From positions 372,001-436,000 of the forward strand of contig NZ_RKMB01000002.1 in NCBI RefSeq assembly GCF_003797765.1: a stretch of 64,000 bases of DNA, given 5' to 3'. Of the stretch, positions 20,413-30,600 are shown in pieces. The notes under the pieces are model-generated. The model was not told the DNA's origin. It ran no database searches and saw only the letters and a list, made by a program, of their open reading frames with translations. A program made the position numbers and the translations under genes. The stretch is from Ramlibacter sp. WS9 (lineage in GTDB: Bacteria > Pseudomonadota > Gammaproteobacteria > Burkholderiales > Burkholderiaceae_C). How positions within the stretch are numbered: the stretch's first letter is position 1; every line of letters starts with the position of its first letter.

Positions 20413-20883
20413 TCATGCAGCGGCGTCGGCCGCGTCGCGCGACATCCGGCCTTGGCGGCGCGCTTCGTTCAGGTCGGCTTCGTGCGCGTCACGCAGCGTC
20501 TTGGCCAACGTGAACGTGCAGGTGATCAGGTACAGCCAGCTCACGCCCAAAAAAGCCTTGTAGGTTTCGTTGACCTCCATGCGCAGCAGGCCCCAGCCGG
20601 TGAGCGCCATCGCCAGGAAGAAACCGCCCCAGACCACGACGCGGAACATGGGCGTGTCGGCGACGCGGCCTTCGGCCTTGCTCTTTTCGCTGTCTCGCAC
20701 GAACTTGGCCAGCACGAAGGCGGCCGAGAGGCAGAAGAAGTAGCCCATGATCATGAAGGCGCGATCCAGGTCCTTGCCGGGCAGGTACGCCAGGCCGACG
20801 CCGCAGAGAAAAGCGGCAATGACGAAGGACACCCAAACCTGCAGTTGCCAGGCTTTGGAATCGCGGTGAATCAGGACTTGCAT
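20413..20883 (-). CDS. YiaA/YiaB-family inner membrane protein
   Basis: A 156-residue membrane protein made of two copies of the YiaAB two-helix domain: one pair of helices at about residues 12-62, the second at about 80-132. The motif MIMGYFFCLSAAFVLAKFVRD in the first copy recurs as VSWLYLITCTFTLAKTLRD in the second. The tail is short, charged and cytoplasmic. The start at 20883 begins the family sequence; the open frame upstream runs through the divergent control region. It is the first gene of the minus operon and lies opposite the binding-protein gene, sharing a palindromic operator candidate. Function unknown. Confidence 0.85.
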   Translation of the reverse strand: MQVLIHRDSKAWQLQVWVSFVIAAFLCGVGLAYLPGKDLDRAFMIMGYFFCLSAAFVLAKFVRDSEKSKAEGRVADTPMFRVVVWGGFFLAMALTGWGLLRMEVNETYKAFLGVSWLYLITCTFTLAKTLRDAHEADLNEARRQGRMSRDAADAAA

Positions 20884-20981
20884 GGAGACCTCTTGGAGGT
20901 GGTTGAACATGTGGGGGAGTGTGGATGGTGCAGACCAGGAAGTCGCATAATTTTGTCTGGATGCCATCAATATGCCGAAAA

Positions 20982-21000
20982 GGTATCGATTTTCGATACT
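20982..21000. promoter_or_regulatory. palindromic operator candidate, island side
   Basis: Arms GTATCGA (20983-20989) and TCGATAC (20993-20999) flank TTT, giving GGTATCG-N5-CGATACT overall. It lies in the 221-bp divergent region between the YiaAB-like gene and the binding-protein gene. The same sequence, including the spacing, recurs at 37728-37748 beside an XRE-family regulator gene. Confidence 0.65.
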
Positions 21001-21104
21001 CTTTTCAGCCAAACTTTGCGACACTGATTCAAAGTCGATCGACGGTGGACCCTGTGCGGCAAAACAGTGTCTATGCGCTATAAACCCCAGACTACAGGGC
21101 AAGA

Positions 21105-22235
21105 ATGAAAAAGGCCACAAGAATCATCGTGACCATCGCTTTGCTGGCTGCATTCGGCGGGGCTGCGTGGTTCTCGTTTCAACGGACGGAGCAGCAGCGC
21201 CTGTCGCCGCCGGCCGCGGCGCGGCCGGCGCAGATCGTCGAACTCACCGGCTTGATCGCGCTGGACGTCGAGCCCTATTTCAAGGACCCGAAGGTCGTCC
21301 AGGCCCTCGCCGAACGCGGCTACAGGGTCAGCGTCACCCGCATCGGGTCACGCGACATGGCGGCGCGGGCCGTGCCCGGCCAGATGCCCGACTTCTTCTT
21401 TCCTTCGGGCGTGGTGGCGGCCAACCAGATCGGCGACGCGGCAAAGAAGGGCAACGTCACCACCACCGCCTACTCGCCTTTCTATTCGCCGCTGGTCATC
21501 GCCTCGTGGACGCCGGTGGCGCAGCTGCTTGCCGCAAATGGCATGGCGAAGGAGACGCAGCCCAAGGTGTGGAGCGTCGACATGGCCAAGCTGGTGGCGG
21601 TCATGCTGGAGCGCAAACGCTGGAAGGACCTGCAGGGCTCGCAAGCCTATGACGTCGGACGCAGCGTGCTCGTTTCCACCACCGACGTGCGGCGAAGCAA
21701 CTCCGCCGCGATGTACCTCGCGCTGGTCAGTCACGCCATCAACGGCGGGGACGTTGTGAGCGACCGCGCCGCGGCGCAGAAGGTCGCGCGGCGCGCGGCC
21801 GAACTGTTCAAGCGCCAGGGCTACCAGGAGAACTACGTTAACGGCAACTTCGACGACTACGTGTCGATCGGCATCGGCAAGACGCCGCTGGCCTTCATCT
21901 ACGAAAACCAGATGGTGAGCTACGCACTGGCCAAGAAGGGCGTCGGCCCCGACATGGTGCTGCTCTACCCGCAGCCCACCATCTTCAACAAGGTCGTCTT
22001 CCTGGCCACCAATGAAAAGTCCAAGGGGCTGGGCGAAGCGCTCAGTACCGACCCGGTGTTGCAGCAACTGGCGGTGGACTACGGTTTTCGCATCGGGGAC
22101 GCCGCCTATTTCGCCCGCGCCGCCAAGGGCGCGGGCCTGGCGGTGGAAGAGCGGGTCAGCCAGGTCATCGATCCGCCCAGCTATGAAATCATGGCCGAGA
22201 TGATCGACGTCGTCGCCGCTGAAATGGGCCGCTAG
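21105..22235 (+). CDS. exported substrate-binding-like protein
   Basis: A 376-residue protein with an N-terminal membrane anchor or uncleaved signal (residues 5-20). The rest looks like an extracellular solute-binding fold. Motifs include DFFFPSGVVAANQIGD and FDDYVSIGIGKTPLAFIYENQM. The ordered blocks (VELTGLIALDVEPYF, then SPFYSPLVIASW, then STTDVRRSNSAAMYLALV) parallel the binding half of the next gene. No ABC permease is nearby, so it probably senses or presents a ligand rather than feeding a transporter. First gene of the plus operon; the start is preceded by a weak AGGG. Confidence 0.75.
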   Translation: MKKATRIIVTIALLAAFGGAAWFSFQRTEQQRLSPPAAARPAQIVELTGLIALDVEPYFKDPKVVQALAERGYRVSVTRIGSRDMAARAVPGQMPDFFFPSGVVAANQIGDAAKKGNVTTTAYSPFYSPLVIASWTPVAQLLAANGMAKETQPKVWSVDMAKLVAVMLERKRWKDLQGSQAYDVGRSVLVSTTDVRRSNSAAMYLALVSHAINGGDVVSDRAAAQKVARRAAELFKRQGYQENYVNGNFDDYVSIGIGKTPLAFIYENQMVSYALAKKGVGPDMVLLYPQPTIFNKVVFLATNEKSKGLGEALSTDPVLQQLAVDYGFRIGDAAYFARAAKGAGLAVEERVSQVIDPPSYEIMAEMIDVVAAEMGR

Positions 22236-22269
22236 CGCCCGGCGTATCCATCCCTCACAGGAGTTGCTC

Positions 22270-23949
22270 ATGACCGTGTCCTGGATCCGCAGCGCGTGCC
22301 TGCTGCTCGCCGTTGCACTCGCCGGTTGCGGCGAGCGCCCGGCCTCCCCGGCTCCGGCGCCAACCCCGGCGCCTGCTCCCGCCGCCCAGGTGGCCGTGCC
22401 GGTGTTTCGCGTGCTGGCCACCAGCGACTTGCGCGACATCCAGCCGCTCGAGCAGATGGTGGAAAAGGCCACGGGCGTGCCGCTGCGCTTCACCTTCGGC
22501 GGCACCATGGAAAGCACGGAAGCCGTGCTGACCGGCAACGCCAACGCCGACGGCGCCTGGTTCGCCAACGCCCGCTACCTGCTGTCCAGCCCGCAAGGCC
22601 AGGCGCGCGTGAAGCTGCAGGAAAAGATCATGCTGTCGCCGGTGGTGGTGGGCGTGAGCCAGAGCCACGCCAAGACCCTGGGCTGGGATAACCCGCAAGC
22701 CGCCGCCAGCGTCACCTGGAAGACCATTGCCTTGGCGGCGCGCGACGGCAAGCTCAAATACGCGTTGTCCAACCCGGCCACCTCGAACCAGGGTTTCATG
22801 GCCCTACAGGGTGTGGCTGCCGCGGCGGCGGGCAAAGCGGAAGCGCTGACGGCGGCGGATGTCGACCGGGGCGCGATCGCTGCCTTCATCAAGGGCTACA
22901 AGCTGCCGGGCGACAACAGCACGTACCTGAGCGAAAAGTTCATCGAACAACAGAACACCCGGGTCAACGCCTTCATCAACTATGAAAGCTGGCTGCTGTC
23001 GCTGAACCAGTCCGGCAGTCTCAAGGAGCCGCTGACCCTGGTGTATCCGCACGAAGGCGTGGCCACCGCGGACTATCCATTCATGCTGCTCAACGACGCG
23101 CGGCGCGCCGACTACCAGAAGGTGGTCGATTACCTCAAGGGCGAATCGGCGCAAACGTGGCTGGCCAAGGTGACGCTGCGGCGGCCGGTCAACGGCGAAG
23201 TCGCGCGCGCGCAGGCCGACCTGTTCCCCAAAGGCGCGATGCTCGTCGAACTGCCGTTCTCGCCCGACCGGGCCCTGGCCGACGGCCTCATCGACGCCTA
23301 CCTCAACGAGTTCCGCGCGCCGATCGCGTCCACCTTCGTGCTGGACGTGAGCGGCAGCATGAACGCGCACGGCCGGCGCCAGCAGCTGGTGCAGGCCCTG
23401 CAGTACATGGCCGGCGACGACGCATCGCTGACCGGGCGCATCGCGCGGCTGACCAGCCGCGAGAAGATCTGGATGCTGCCCTTCTCCGACGAGCCGGGCC
23501 AGCCCGAGCTGTTCCATGTGCCGGCCGGCAAGCCCGCGGCCCGCGGCGTGCAGGTCCAAGCCGATACGGAAGCCAAGAAGGCAGTGCTGGGCCAGGTGCG
23601 CGACTATGCCGAACGGCTGCGGATGACCGGCTCAACTGCGCTGTACGACTCGGTGCTGCAGGCGTTGCAGAACATGCACCTGGAACGCAAGAAGCACCCG
23701 GAATACCAATACTCGGTCGTTGCCTTCACCGACGGGGAAAACAACCGCGGCCGCAATTTCGCGCAGTTCAAGGCTGCGTACGAGCAACTACCGGAAGACG
23801 TACGGGCCATTCCCGTCTTCATGGTCGTTTTCGGCGAAGCCAACGAGAAGGAACTGAAAGAGTTGGTGCGCGTCACCGGCGGGCGGATTTTCGACGCCCG
23901 CAAGACTCCGCTTTACGGCGTCTTCAAGGACATCCGAGCGTATCAATGA
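22270..23949 (+). CDS. lipoprotein: binding-protein domain fused to VWA domain
   Basis: A 559-residue lipoprotein; the lipobox is LAGC with C20. Residues about 40-345 resemble a type 2 periplasmic binding protein. The C-terminal VWA domain runs from about 350 to 559. The metal-ion-dependent adhesion site is complete: D359-V-S-G-S-M, a threonine in TGSTALYD, and D488 in FTDGENN. VWA domains bind protein partners through a metal, so this looks like a ligand-responsive adaptor in the envelope. The chosen ATG is preceded by AGGAG (22259-22263). Genes before and after share the operon. Confidence 0.85.
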   Translation: MTVSWIRSACLLLAVALAGCGERPASPAPAPTPAPAPAAQVAVPVFRVLATSDLRDIQPLEQMVEKATGVPLRFTFGGTMESTEAVLTGNANADGAWFANARYLLSSPQGQARVKLQEKIMLSPVVVGVSQSHAKTLGWDNPQAAASVTWKTIALAARDGKLKYALSNPATSNQGFMALQGVAAAAAGKAEALTAADVDRGAIAAFIKGYKLPGDNSTYLSEKFIEQQNTRVNAFINYESWLLSLNQSGSLKEPLTLVYPHEGVATADYPFMLLNDARRADYQKVVDYLKGESAQTWLAKVTLRRPVNGEVARAQADLFPKGAMLVELPFSPDRALADGLIDAYLNEFRAPIASTFVLDVSGSMNAHGRRQQLVQALQYMAGDDASLTGRIARLTSREKIWMLPFSDEPGQPELFHVPAGKPAARGVQVQADTEAKKAVLGQVRDYAERLRMTGSTALYDSVLQALQNMHLERKKHPEYQYSVVAFTDGENNRGRNFAQFKAAYEQLPEDVRAIPVFMVVFGEANEKELKELVRVTGGRIFDARKTPLYGVFKDIRAYQ

Positions 23950-23974
23950 GCCCCCACGTTCGCATTCGCTCACT

Positions 23975-24024
23975 GCCCCCCGAGGGGGCCGGTGTCTCCC
24001 TAGAGGCGGCTCGTCGGGAGACAC
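23975..24024 (+). promoter_or_regulatory. double hairpin sequestering a ribosome binding site
   Basis: The gap between the VWA lipoprotein and the XpaC-like gene holds two hairpins. GCCCCC/GGGGGC closes on CGA (23975-23989). GTGTCTCCC (23992-24000) pairs perfectly over 9 bp with GGGAGACAC (24016-24024). The second arm contains the GGGAG ribosome binding site of the gene starting at 24026. The layout may reduce or switch translation of that gene; alternatively it is a dispersed REP-like repeat that landed here. Confidence 0.55.
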
Positions 24025-24025
24025 A

Positions 24026-24700
24026 ATGAGTCGCATCGAGCGTTTCCTCACCTCGCCCGCCAACTGGTTCGGCATCGCCCTGGCCACGGCGGGGCTGGCG
24101 CCGCAGGCGCTGGGCATGGCGCTGTGGGGCGGGTGGTTGCTGGCACCGCTTGGCTACGGTGTCGGCTTCGCGGTGGCGGGCCTCTGGTTCGGCTATCCGC
24201 GTTTGGGAACGCCGCCCTGGGACGAGCTGGAATTCGACGCCGACTCGGGCGACGCGCGTGAGGCCATGGACAAGGCGCTGCACGCGGTGCGCGGGCTGGT
24301 GAGCTTCAACCCGGAGGATCGCTTGTCGGCCAGCCTGCAGGCACGCGTGCTGGAGCTGTGCACGCAGTTGCAGACGCTGCTGCAACAGTGGGACCGCAGC
24401 AAGGGCAAGCTGTCGCTGGAGGAGACCTTCCAGGCCCGCCACATCGTCCTCAGTTACCTGCCCGAGGCGCTCAAAACCTATCTGTCGATCCCGCCGCGTT
24501 TCGCGCGCTCCAAGATTCTGGCCAACGGCCAAACCGCTGAAGACACTTTCCGCGCCACCGTCGACGACCTGAGCGCCAAGGTGCTGCAGTTGACGGAGGA
24601 CCTCGCCTCTCAGGATGCCGAGGCTTTCCTCAATCACTCGCGGTTCCTCCACGAGAAGTTCGGGCCGAGCAAGAACCCGCTGCTTCACATCAAACAGTGA
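24026..24700 (+). CDS. XpaC-like membrane protein
   Basis: A 224-residue protein with two membrane segments (about residues 12-32 and 36-56) and a long helical cytoplasmic domain. VLSYLPEALKTYLSIPPRF resembles the conserved LPTTLKLL region of XpaC-type proteins (annotated as 5-bromo-4-chloroindolyl phosphate hydrolysis proteins). In Bacillus subtilis xpaC neighbours yaaN, a telA homologue. A telA gene also belongs to this cluster, at 33609-34823, which supports the assignment. Its ribosome binding site is buried in a hairpin. The biochemical function is unknown. Confidence 0.6.
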   Translation: MSRIERFLTSPANWFGIALATAGLAPQALGMALWGGWLLAPLGYGVGFAVAGLWFGYPRLGTPPWDELEFDADSGDAREAMDKALHAVRGLVSFNPEDRLSASLQARVLELCTQLQTLLQQWDRSKGKLSLEETFQARHIVLSYLPEALKTYLSIPPRFARSKILANGQTAEDTFRATVDDLSAKVLQLTEDLASQDAEAFLNHSRFLHEKFGPSKNPLLHIKQ

Positions 24701-24828
24701 CGCCGCCGGAGCCCGGCAAGCCGGCCGCCTTCCGCGGGGCCGGCGATTTCCGATGAATATTTCACGGAGAATTTTTTCGCAAGATCAAGGTCAGCACGTA
24801 GGTGCGATTCACGCAGCACTTGTTGGGC

Positions 24829-24834
24829 TAATAT
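24829..24834 (+). promoter_or_regulatory. possible internal promoter -10 box
   Basis: TAATAT in the 188-bp gap before the NfeD-like gene, with GATTCA 17 nt upstream as a poor -35. The gap is more AT-rich than its surroundings and contains nothing else recognisable. It may give separate expression of the NfeD-flotillin-ATPase part. Confidence 0.3.
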
Positions 24835-24888
24835 GCGTCGCAGTCGAAGAAGAATGAGAAAGTAGACAGCCCCTTGCGGGAGGAAACC

Positions 24889-25512
24889 ATGGGATTCCTG
24901 GATACAGCGGCGTCATTCCCCACAGCGATCTTCACCACGCTGCTGGTCGTCGCGCTTTTCTACTGGGTGCTCGCCCTTCTCGGCGCCGTCGACTTCGAGG
25001 CCGGCGGTCACGAAGCCCATGACGGGCACGCGAACGATGCCGACATCGGCACGCTCGCCAGCTATGTCGTGGCTTGCGGCCTGCAGGGCGTCCCCACTTC
25101 CATTGCAGTCAGCCTGCTCGTGCTCATCGCATGGGTGCTCAGCTGCCTGGGAGGCATGTGGTTGTTGCCCCTGTTGCCGGCGGGCGCCTTTGGCTACGTG
25201 GGCGGTGCCTTGCTCGCGCTCGCGAGCCTCTCCATCGCGGTGCCGCTCACTTCCAGGCTGATCAAGCCGTTGCGCGGCCTGTTCGTGACCCACACCGCCC
25301 AGCACAATGCGTCGTTGGTGGGCCAACCGTGCAAGGTTCTCACCCAGGTCGTCGATGAGCAGGCCGGCCGTGCCGAGGTGGCGCAGCGCGGAGCCAATTT
25401 GAACATCCGGGTGTGGGCCCGCACGCCGAACAACCTGAAGCGCGGCGCCGCCGCGCGCATCGTCGCCTACCAGGACGATCCCGCCCGCTACCTGATCGAG
25501 CCCGAGACGTAG
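24889..25512 (+). CDS. YqiJ/NfeD-like membrane protein with OB fold
   Basis: A 207-residue protein. Two to three membrane segments (about residues 9-32, 56-82 and 85-115) precede a C-terminal OB-fold domain (about 135-205) of NfeD type (HNASLVGQPCKVLTQVVDEQ). The size and layout match E. coli YqiJ, whose gene neighbours yqiK, a flotillin. The next gene here is a YqiK-type flotillin, so this is the usual NfeD-flotillin pair thought to organise membrane microdomains. The ATG at 24889 has a good GGGAGG 5 nt upstream. Confidence 0.85.
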   Translation: MGFLDTAASFPTAIFTTLLVVALFYWVLALLGAVDFEAGGHEAHDGHANDADIGTLASYVVACGLQGVPTSIAVSLLVLIAWVLSCLGGMWLLPLLPAGAFGYVGGALLALASLSIAVPLTSRLIKPLRGLFVTHTAQHNASLVGQPCKVLTQVVDEQAGRAEVAQRGANLNIRVWARTPNNLKRGAAARIVAYQDDPARYLIEPET

Positions 25513-25588
25513 TAGTCCGGACCGCCGCCGCCAACGCCTTCATTCCCGCAAACCTGCCTGTCCGCCACTTCACCCCCAGGGGAGTTTC

Positions 25589-27646
25589 ATGGAACCCATC
25601 TTCGTCGCCGCCGGTGCCATCACCATCTTCATCCTCGGCCTGTTCGCGATGCTCGCGAAGTTCTATCGCAAGATCGAGCAGGGGCATGCGCTGATCGTCA
25701 ACACGATGCGCGCGGAGCCGACGGTCACCTTTACCGGCTGCATGGTGTACCCGATCATCCACAAGGCCGAGTTGATGGAGATCTCGGTCAAGACCATCGA
25801 GATCGACCGCTCCGGCAACGAAGGACTGATCTGCAAGGACAACATCCGCGCCGACATCAAGGTGAAGTTCTTCGTTCGCGTGAACAAGACCGCCGAGGAC
25901 GTGCTGAAGGTGGCGCAGGGCATCGGCTGCGAGCGCGCGTCCAACCAGGACATTCTGGAAGACCTCTTCTCGGCCAAGTTCTCCGAGGCGTTGAAGACCG
26001 TGGGCAAGTCGATGGAGTTCGTGGACCTGTACCAGGCCCGCGACAACTTCCGTGACGAGATCATTCGCCAGATCGGCGACGACCTGTCGGGCTACGTGCT
26101 GGAGGACGCGGCGATCGACTACCTCGAGCAGACGCCGCTGTCCAAGCTGGACGGCAGCAACATCCTGGACGCGCAGGGCATCAAGAAGATCACCGAACTG
26201 ACGGCCGTGGAAAACGTCCGCACCAACGAGCTGCGCCGCAACGAGGAAATGCAGATCAAGAAGAAGAACGTGGAAACGCAGGAAGCATTGCTCGAGCTGG
26301 ACCGCCAGGCCTCTGACGCCACGGCCCGCCAGCACCGCGAAATCGCCACCGTCCGCGCGCGCGAAGAAGCCGAGACCGCCAAGATCCAGGCGGAGGAGCG
26401 CACCAAATCCGAACTCGCGCGGCTGCAGGGCGAGCAGCTGGTGTCGGTGCAGCAGGAAAACGTGCACCGCGAGCAGGAAGTGGCCGCGAACAACCGCAAG
26501 CGGGCCGTGGCGATCGAGGAAGAGAAAGTCACCCGCGCCCGCGAACTCGAAGTGGTGGACCGCGAGAAGGAAGTGGCGCTGCAGCGCATCGACAAGGAAC
26601 GCGCGCTGGAAGTGCAGCGCAAGGCCATCGCGGACGTGGTGCGCGAGCGGATCGTGGTCGAACGCACGGTGGCCGAACAGGAAGAAGCGATCAAGGAGCT
26701 TCGCGTCGTGGCCGAGGCCGACCGCACGAAGAAATCCGCGATCATCATCGCCGAGGGCCAGGCCGAAGAGAAGCTGATTGCCGAGGTGAAAGCCGCGGAG
26801 GGGCAAGAGCGTCGCGCCCGCCACAAGGCGACCGAGGAAGTGACGTTGGCCGACGCCCGTTTGAAAGTGTCCGAGAAGACGGCCGAGTCGAAGAAGCGTG
26901 AAGCCGAGGGCATGGAAGCGCTGGGCGCCGCCCCAGGCCTGGCTGCCGCGCGGGTGATGATGGTGCAGGCGGACGCCACGCAGAAGCAGGGCATGGCCGA
27001 GGCCCACGTGATCGAGGCGCGCGCGCAAGCCGAGGCCACGGGCCTCAAAGCCAAACTGGAGGCCGAGGCCGAGGGCCAACAGAAGCTCGGCATGGCCGAG
27101 ATACACGTTCGCGCTGCCGGCGCGGAAGCGACCATCAAGGCCGGCGAGGCCGAAGCCCAGACCGTGCAGGCCCGCTTCTCCGCGGAGGCCAAGGGCCTGC
27201 GCGAAAAGTTCGAAGCCATGAAGGCCATGAGCCCGGAAACGCGGGACCACGAGGAATTCCGCATGCGGCTGGAAAAACTCCACGTGGAGACGCTCAAGGC
27301 CATCGACGCGCAGATGGCCATCGCGAAGGACCAGGCCGAGGTGCTGAGCACTGCCGTGGGCAATGCCAAGATCGAAATGGTCGGAGGCGACGGCGCCTAC
27401 TTCGAGCGCTTCGTGAGCGCCCTGGCCATCGGCAAGGGGCTGGACGGCGCCATCGCCAAGAGCGACACGCTCAAGATCGCGCTGAAAGACCATTTGTCCG
27501 GCGACCGCAACATGGTCGACGACGTCAATCGCCTGGTGGGCGCGCTGGGCTCATCGTCGGGCGAGCTGAAGGACCTGACGCTGGCCTCGCTGGTCGCAAA
27601 GGTCAACAAGGATGTCAAGGACAAGGACAGCCGCAAGGCGGACTGA
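25589..27646 (+). CDS. yqiK: flotillin (YqiK type)
   Basis: A 685-residue SPFH/flotillin protein of the inner membrane. One N-terminal membrane segment (about residues 4-22) is followed by the SPFH domain (about 28-200, with SVKTIEIDRSGNEGLICKDNI and DLSGYVLEDAAIDYLEQT). A long charged coiled coil (about 215-440) and an Ala/Glu-rich flotillin repeat region (EAEGQQKLGMAEIHV) follow. Flotillins oligomerise into scaffolds at ordered membrane patches. It follows the NfeD-like gene and precedes the large ATPase gene by 39 bp. The start has AGGGGAG at 4 nt. Confidence 0.9.
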   Translation: MEPIFVAAGAITIFILGLFAMLAKFYRKIEQGHALIVNTMRAEPTVTFTGCMVYPIIHKAELMEISVKTIEIDRSGNEGLICKDNIRADIKVKFFVRVNKTAEDVLKVAQGIGCERASNQDILEDLFSAKFSEALKTVGKSMEFVDLYQARDNFRDEIIRQIGDDLSGYVLEDAAIDYLEQTPLSKLDGSNILDAQGIKKITELTAVENVRTNELRRNEEMQIKKKNVETQEALLELDRQASDATARQHREIATVRAREEAETAKIQAEERTKSELARLQGEQLVSVQQENVHREQEVAANNRKRAVAIEEEKVTRARELEVVDREKEVALQRIDKERALEVQRKAIADVVRERIVVERTVAEQEEAIKELRVVAEADRTKKSAIIIAEGQAEEKLIAEVKAAEGQERRARHKATEEVTLADARLKVSEKTAESKKREAEGMEALGAAPGLAAARVMMVQADATQKQGMAEAHVIEARAQAEATGLKAKLEAEAEGQQKLGMAEIHVRAAGAEATIKAGEAEAQTVQARFSAEAKGLREKFEAMKAMSPETRDHEEFRMRLEKLHVETLKAIDAQMAIAKDQAEVLSTAVGNAKIEMVGGDGAYFERFVSALAIGKGLDGAIAKSDTLKIALKDHLSGDRNMVDDVNRLVGALGSSSGELKDLTLASLVAKVNKDVKDKDSRKAD

Positions 27647-27685
27647 CCGGTGCCAAGCATGAAGAAATTCCTGCGGTAGCAGCGC

Positions 27686-30600
27686 ATGGACGCGCCCGCG
27701 ACCTCCCTCGCCACCTCCCCCGCCGACGCGGCCGCCGGCCTGGTCGCCGCGAGCGGCAGCTATGAGCTGCTGAAAACGCGCCTGTCCGCGCAAGGGGACG
27801 CTCTGCGGCAAAAGTCGCAGGTCCTCAACGATGCGCGCCTCGCGCAGTTCGGCCGGGCCGAGCAGGCGCTGGTGCTGCGCACACTGGCCCGCACCGAGAA
27901 CAACTGCGTGGCCCGCGACATCGTGCGCATCGGCGACCAGCTACTGTTCGGCTACAACGTGTTCATCGGCCTGCGCAAGGAAACCGCTGTCGGCGACGTG
28001 TTCGGGCTGTACCGGCTGGCCAGCCGCGAAGGCGCGCAGGACCTCGAGAGCGTGCCGCTGCCCGGCAGCTTCCTCGAGGATGCGCGCTTTGCCTCCGACT
28101 TCAAGGAGCTGTACGCCTACTACAAGAACGCGCAGCTGATCCAGCTGCGCGTCGTGCCCGGCAAGCTGCTCGCCGCGTTCCAGATCGGCCAGCAGCTGCA
28201 CGACCTGCGTGTTTTCCGCTGGCAGGTGGATGCCGATGGCACCATCCACTACCTGGACAACCGCGGCGAGCGCGACATCGCCCTGCCGCCCAGCCACGAC
28301 TTCGAGTGGACGGCCACGACGCGCGAAGACCATGTGGGCGGCAAGCACCCGCACGTCAACATCCTCGACACCGTGTTCGTCGAAACGGTGGGTGGCGACC
28401 TGACGATCAAGGTCGAGAACAACACCGAATCGGGCCGCGGAATCTACAGCGAGCCGGTGGAGGACGCCAACCAGTCGCTGGCCGACGCCGAGATCGCCTA
28501 CGCCAAACTGGGCCTGCTGGTGCTGCTGCGCGTCAAGCCCTATCGCGAGCTGTCGACCCGTTACCTGGTGTTCAACATCCGGACGCAGCAAGTGGAACGC
28601 ATCGATGCGATCGGCGAATCTTGCGTGCAGTTACCCGAAGACCACGGCATCGTATTTCCCGGCGGCTATTACCTGCAGTCTGGCGAGTTCAAGCGCTTCG
28701 ACCTGCCCGCCGATGTCGCGGACAACCTTCGCTTCAAGCGCATGCTGCGCTCGCCCAACGGTGAGGACGTGCTGTACGTCTTCTACCGTCCGGGCAGCGG
28801 GCACTACGCGCTGTTCACCTACAACCTGATCGACAAGACACTGGCCGCGCCACTCTTCGCGAACGGCTACGCCATGTTCTCGGACGGCAGGGTCCTGGTG
28901 TTCCAGGCCGGTGCGAGTGAGCCCGCGCGCATGCATCCGATGCAGTTGTGGCAAACCGCGTTCGCCAGCGAAGAGCACGCCGGCGCTGCCCGGGCCGGCA
29001 CGGGCCTCTTCGCGCGCATCGGCAATGCCGACCTGGTGCGCGGCATTTCCGATCTCATGGGCATCTCACGCGCGGTGCGGGAGCAGGTCGCCACCCGCGC
29101 GGCTTACGAGGACCTGATCCGCCAGTGCACGCGGGTGTCCGATGCGTATTTCTGGCTGGATGAAGCCGAAGCAGGCGAGCCCCTGAAAGAGCTGCGCGAA
29201 ATCGGCGATACCGCGCGCGGCACGTTGGCCGAGTTCGAGAAGGTCGACCAGATCCGCCGCGAAACCGCAAAGGCGCTGGAAGAAGGCGAGGCCCGGCAGA
29301 AAGCGCTGATGGTGGAGATCGCGGCAACGCTGTGGCGCCGCCCCGAAGATTTCATCTCGGCGCTGGGACGGCTGCGCGAAAGGCGCGGCCACCTGGAAAC
29401 ACTCAAGGAACTGCGCTACACCGACCTCGCTCGCATCGAGTCGATGAACAATGCGCTGGCCGCGGAGCAGCAGCGCGTCGGCGAACGTGCGATGCAGTTC
29501 CTGGGCGATGACAAAGCCTTCGCCAACCACCAGCAATCGCTGGTCAAGCTCGCGGCCGACCTGCAGACCGCATCGACCAGCCAGGGCCTGGCGATCGTGC
29601 TGGAGGCCTTGGACGAGACCGCCGCGGGGCTGGACCTGCTGGCCGAGCAACTGGGTGGATTGCCCGGCGGTGACGCTGTGCTGCGCACCGGCATCCTCGA
29701 CCGGATCTCCGCGCTGTACACCGAGATCAACCGGCTGCGCGCGGACGCACGGAATCGGCGCAAGGCCATGGGCTCGCGTGAAGCCGCGGCCGAGTTCGGC
29801 GCGCAGTTCAAGCTGTTCGGCCAGGCCGTGGACAACGCGCTCGACTTCGCGGACTCGCCGGAAAAATGCGATGAAGCACTGACGCGCCTGCTGGCCCAGC
29901 TCGAGGAACTGGAAGGCCGGTTCGCCGAGCAGGACACGTTCCTCGCCGACATCGCCGCCAAGCGCGAGGCCGTCTACGAAGCGCTCACGGCACGCAAGCA
30001 AAGCCTGGCGCAGGCGCGCCAGCAGCGCGTGCAAGGGCTCATGGACGCGGCGGGCCGCATCCTTGACGGTGCACAGCGGCGCACCGCGCAGTTCTCGGCG
30101 CTGGAGGAAGTTCACAGCTACTTCGCCGCGGACATGCTGATCGCCAAGCTGCGCAACCTGATCGGCGATTTGCGCGCCGTGAAGGCGCAGGTGCAGGCCG
30201 ATGACGTCGACACCCGGCTGAAGACCTGCCGCGACCAGGCGTTGCGCGCCGTGCGCGACCGCCGGGAGCTGGTGTCCGAGGACGGCGACACGCTGCGGCT
30301 CGGACGCCATTTGTTCACCATCGGCCGGCAACCGCTGGACCTGACGCTGGCACCGCAGGGCGAGTCGCTCGCCTTCCACATCACCAGCACCGATTACATG
30401 GTGCCGGCCGCCGATGCGCGGCTGGACGCGCTGAAAGCGTGGTGGCACCAGGCGTTGCCTTCCGAGACGCCGCAGATGGCGCGCGCCGAATACCTGGCCG
30501 GCTGCATGCTCGATGCGGCGCAACAAGGCCAGGACGCATTGGACTGGAGCCTCTTGCAAGAGCAGGCGGCGCAACGAGACGAAGGCCACGCGGGCTTGCT

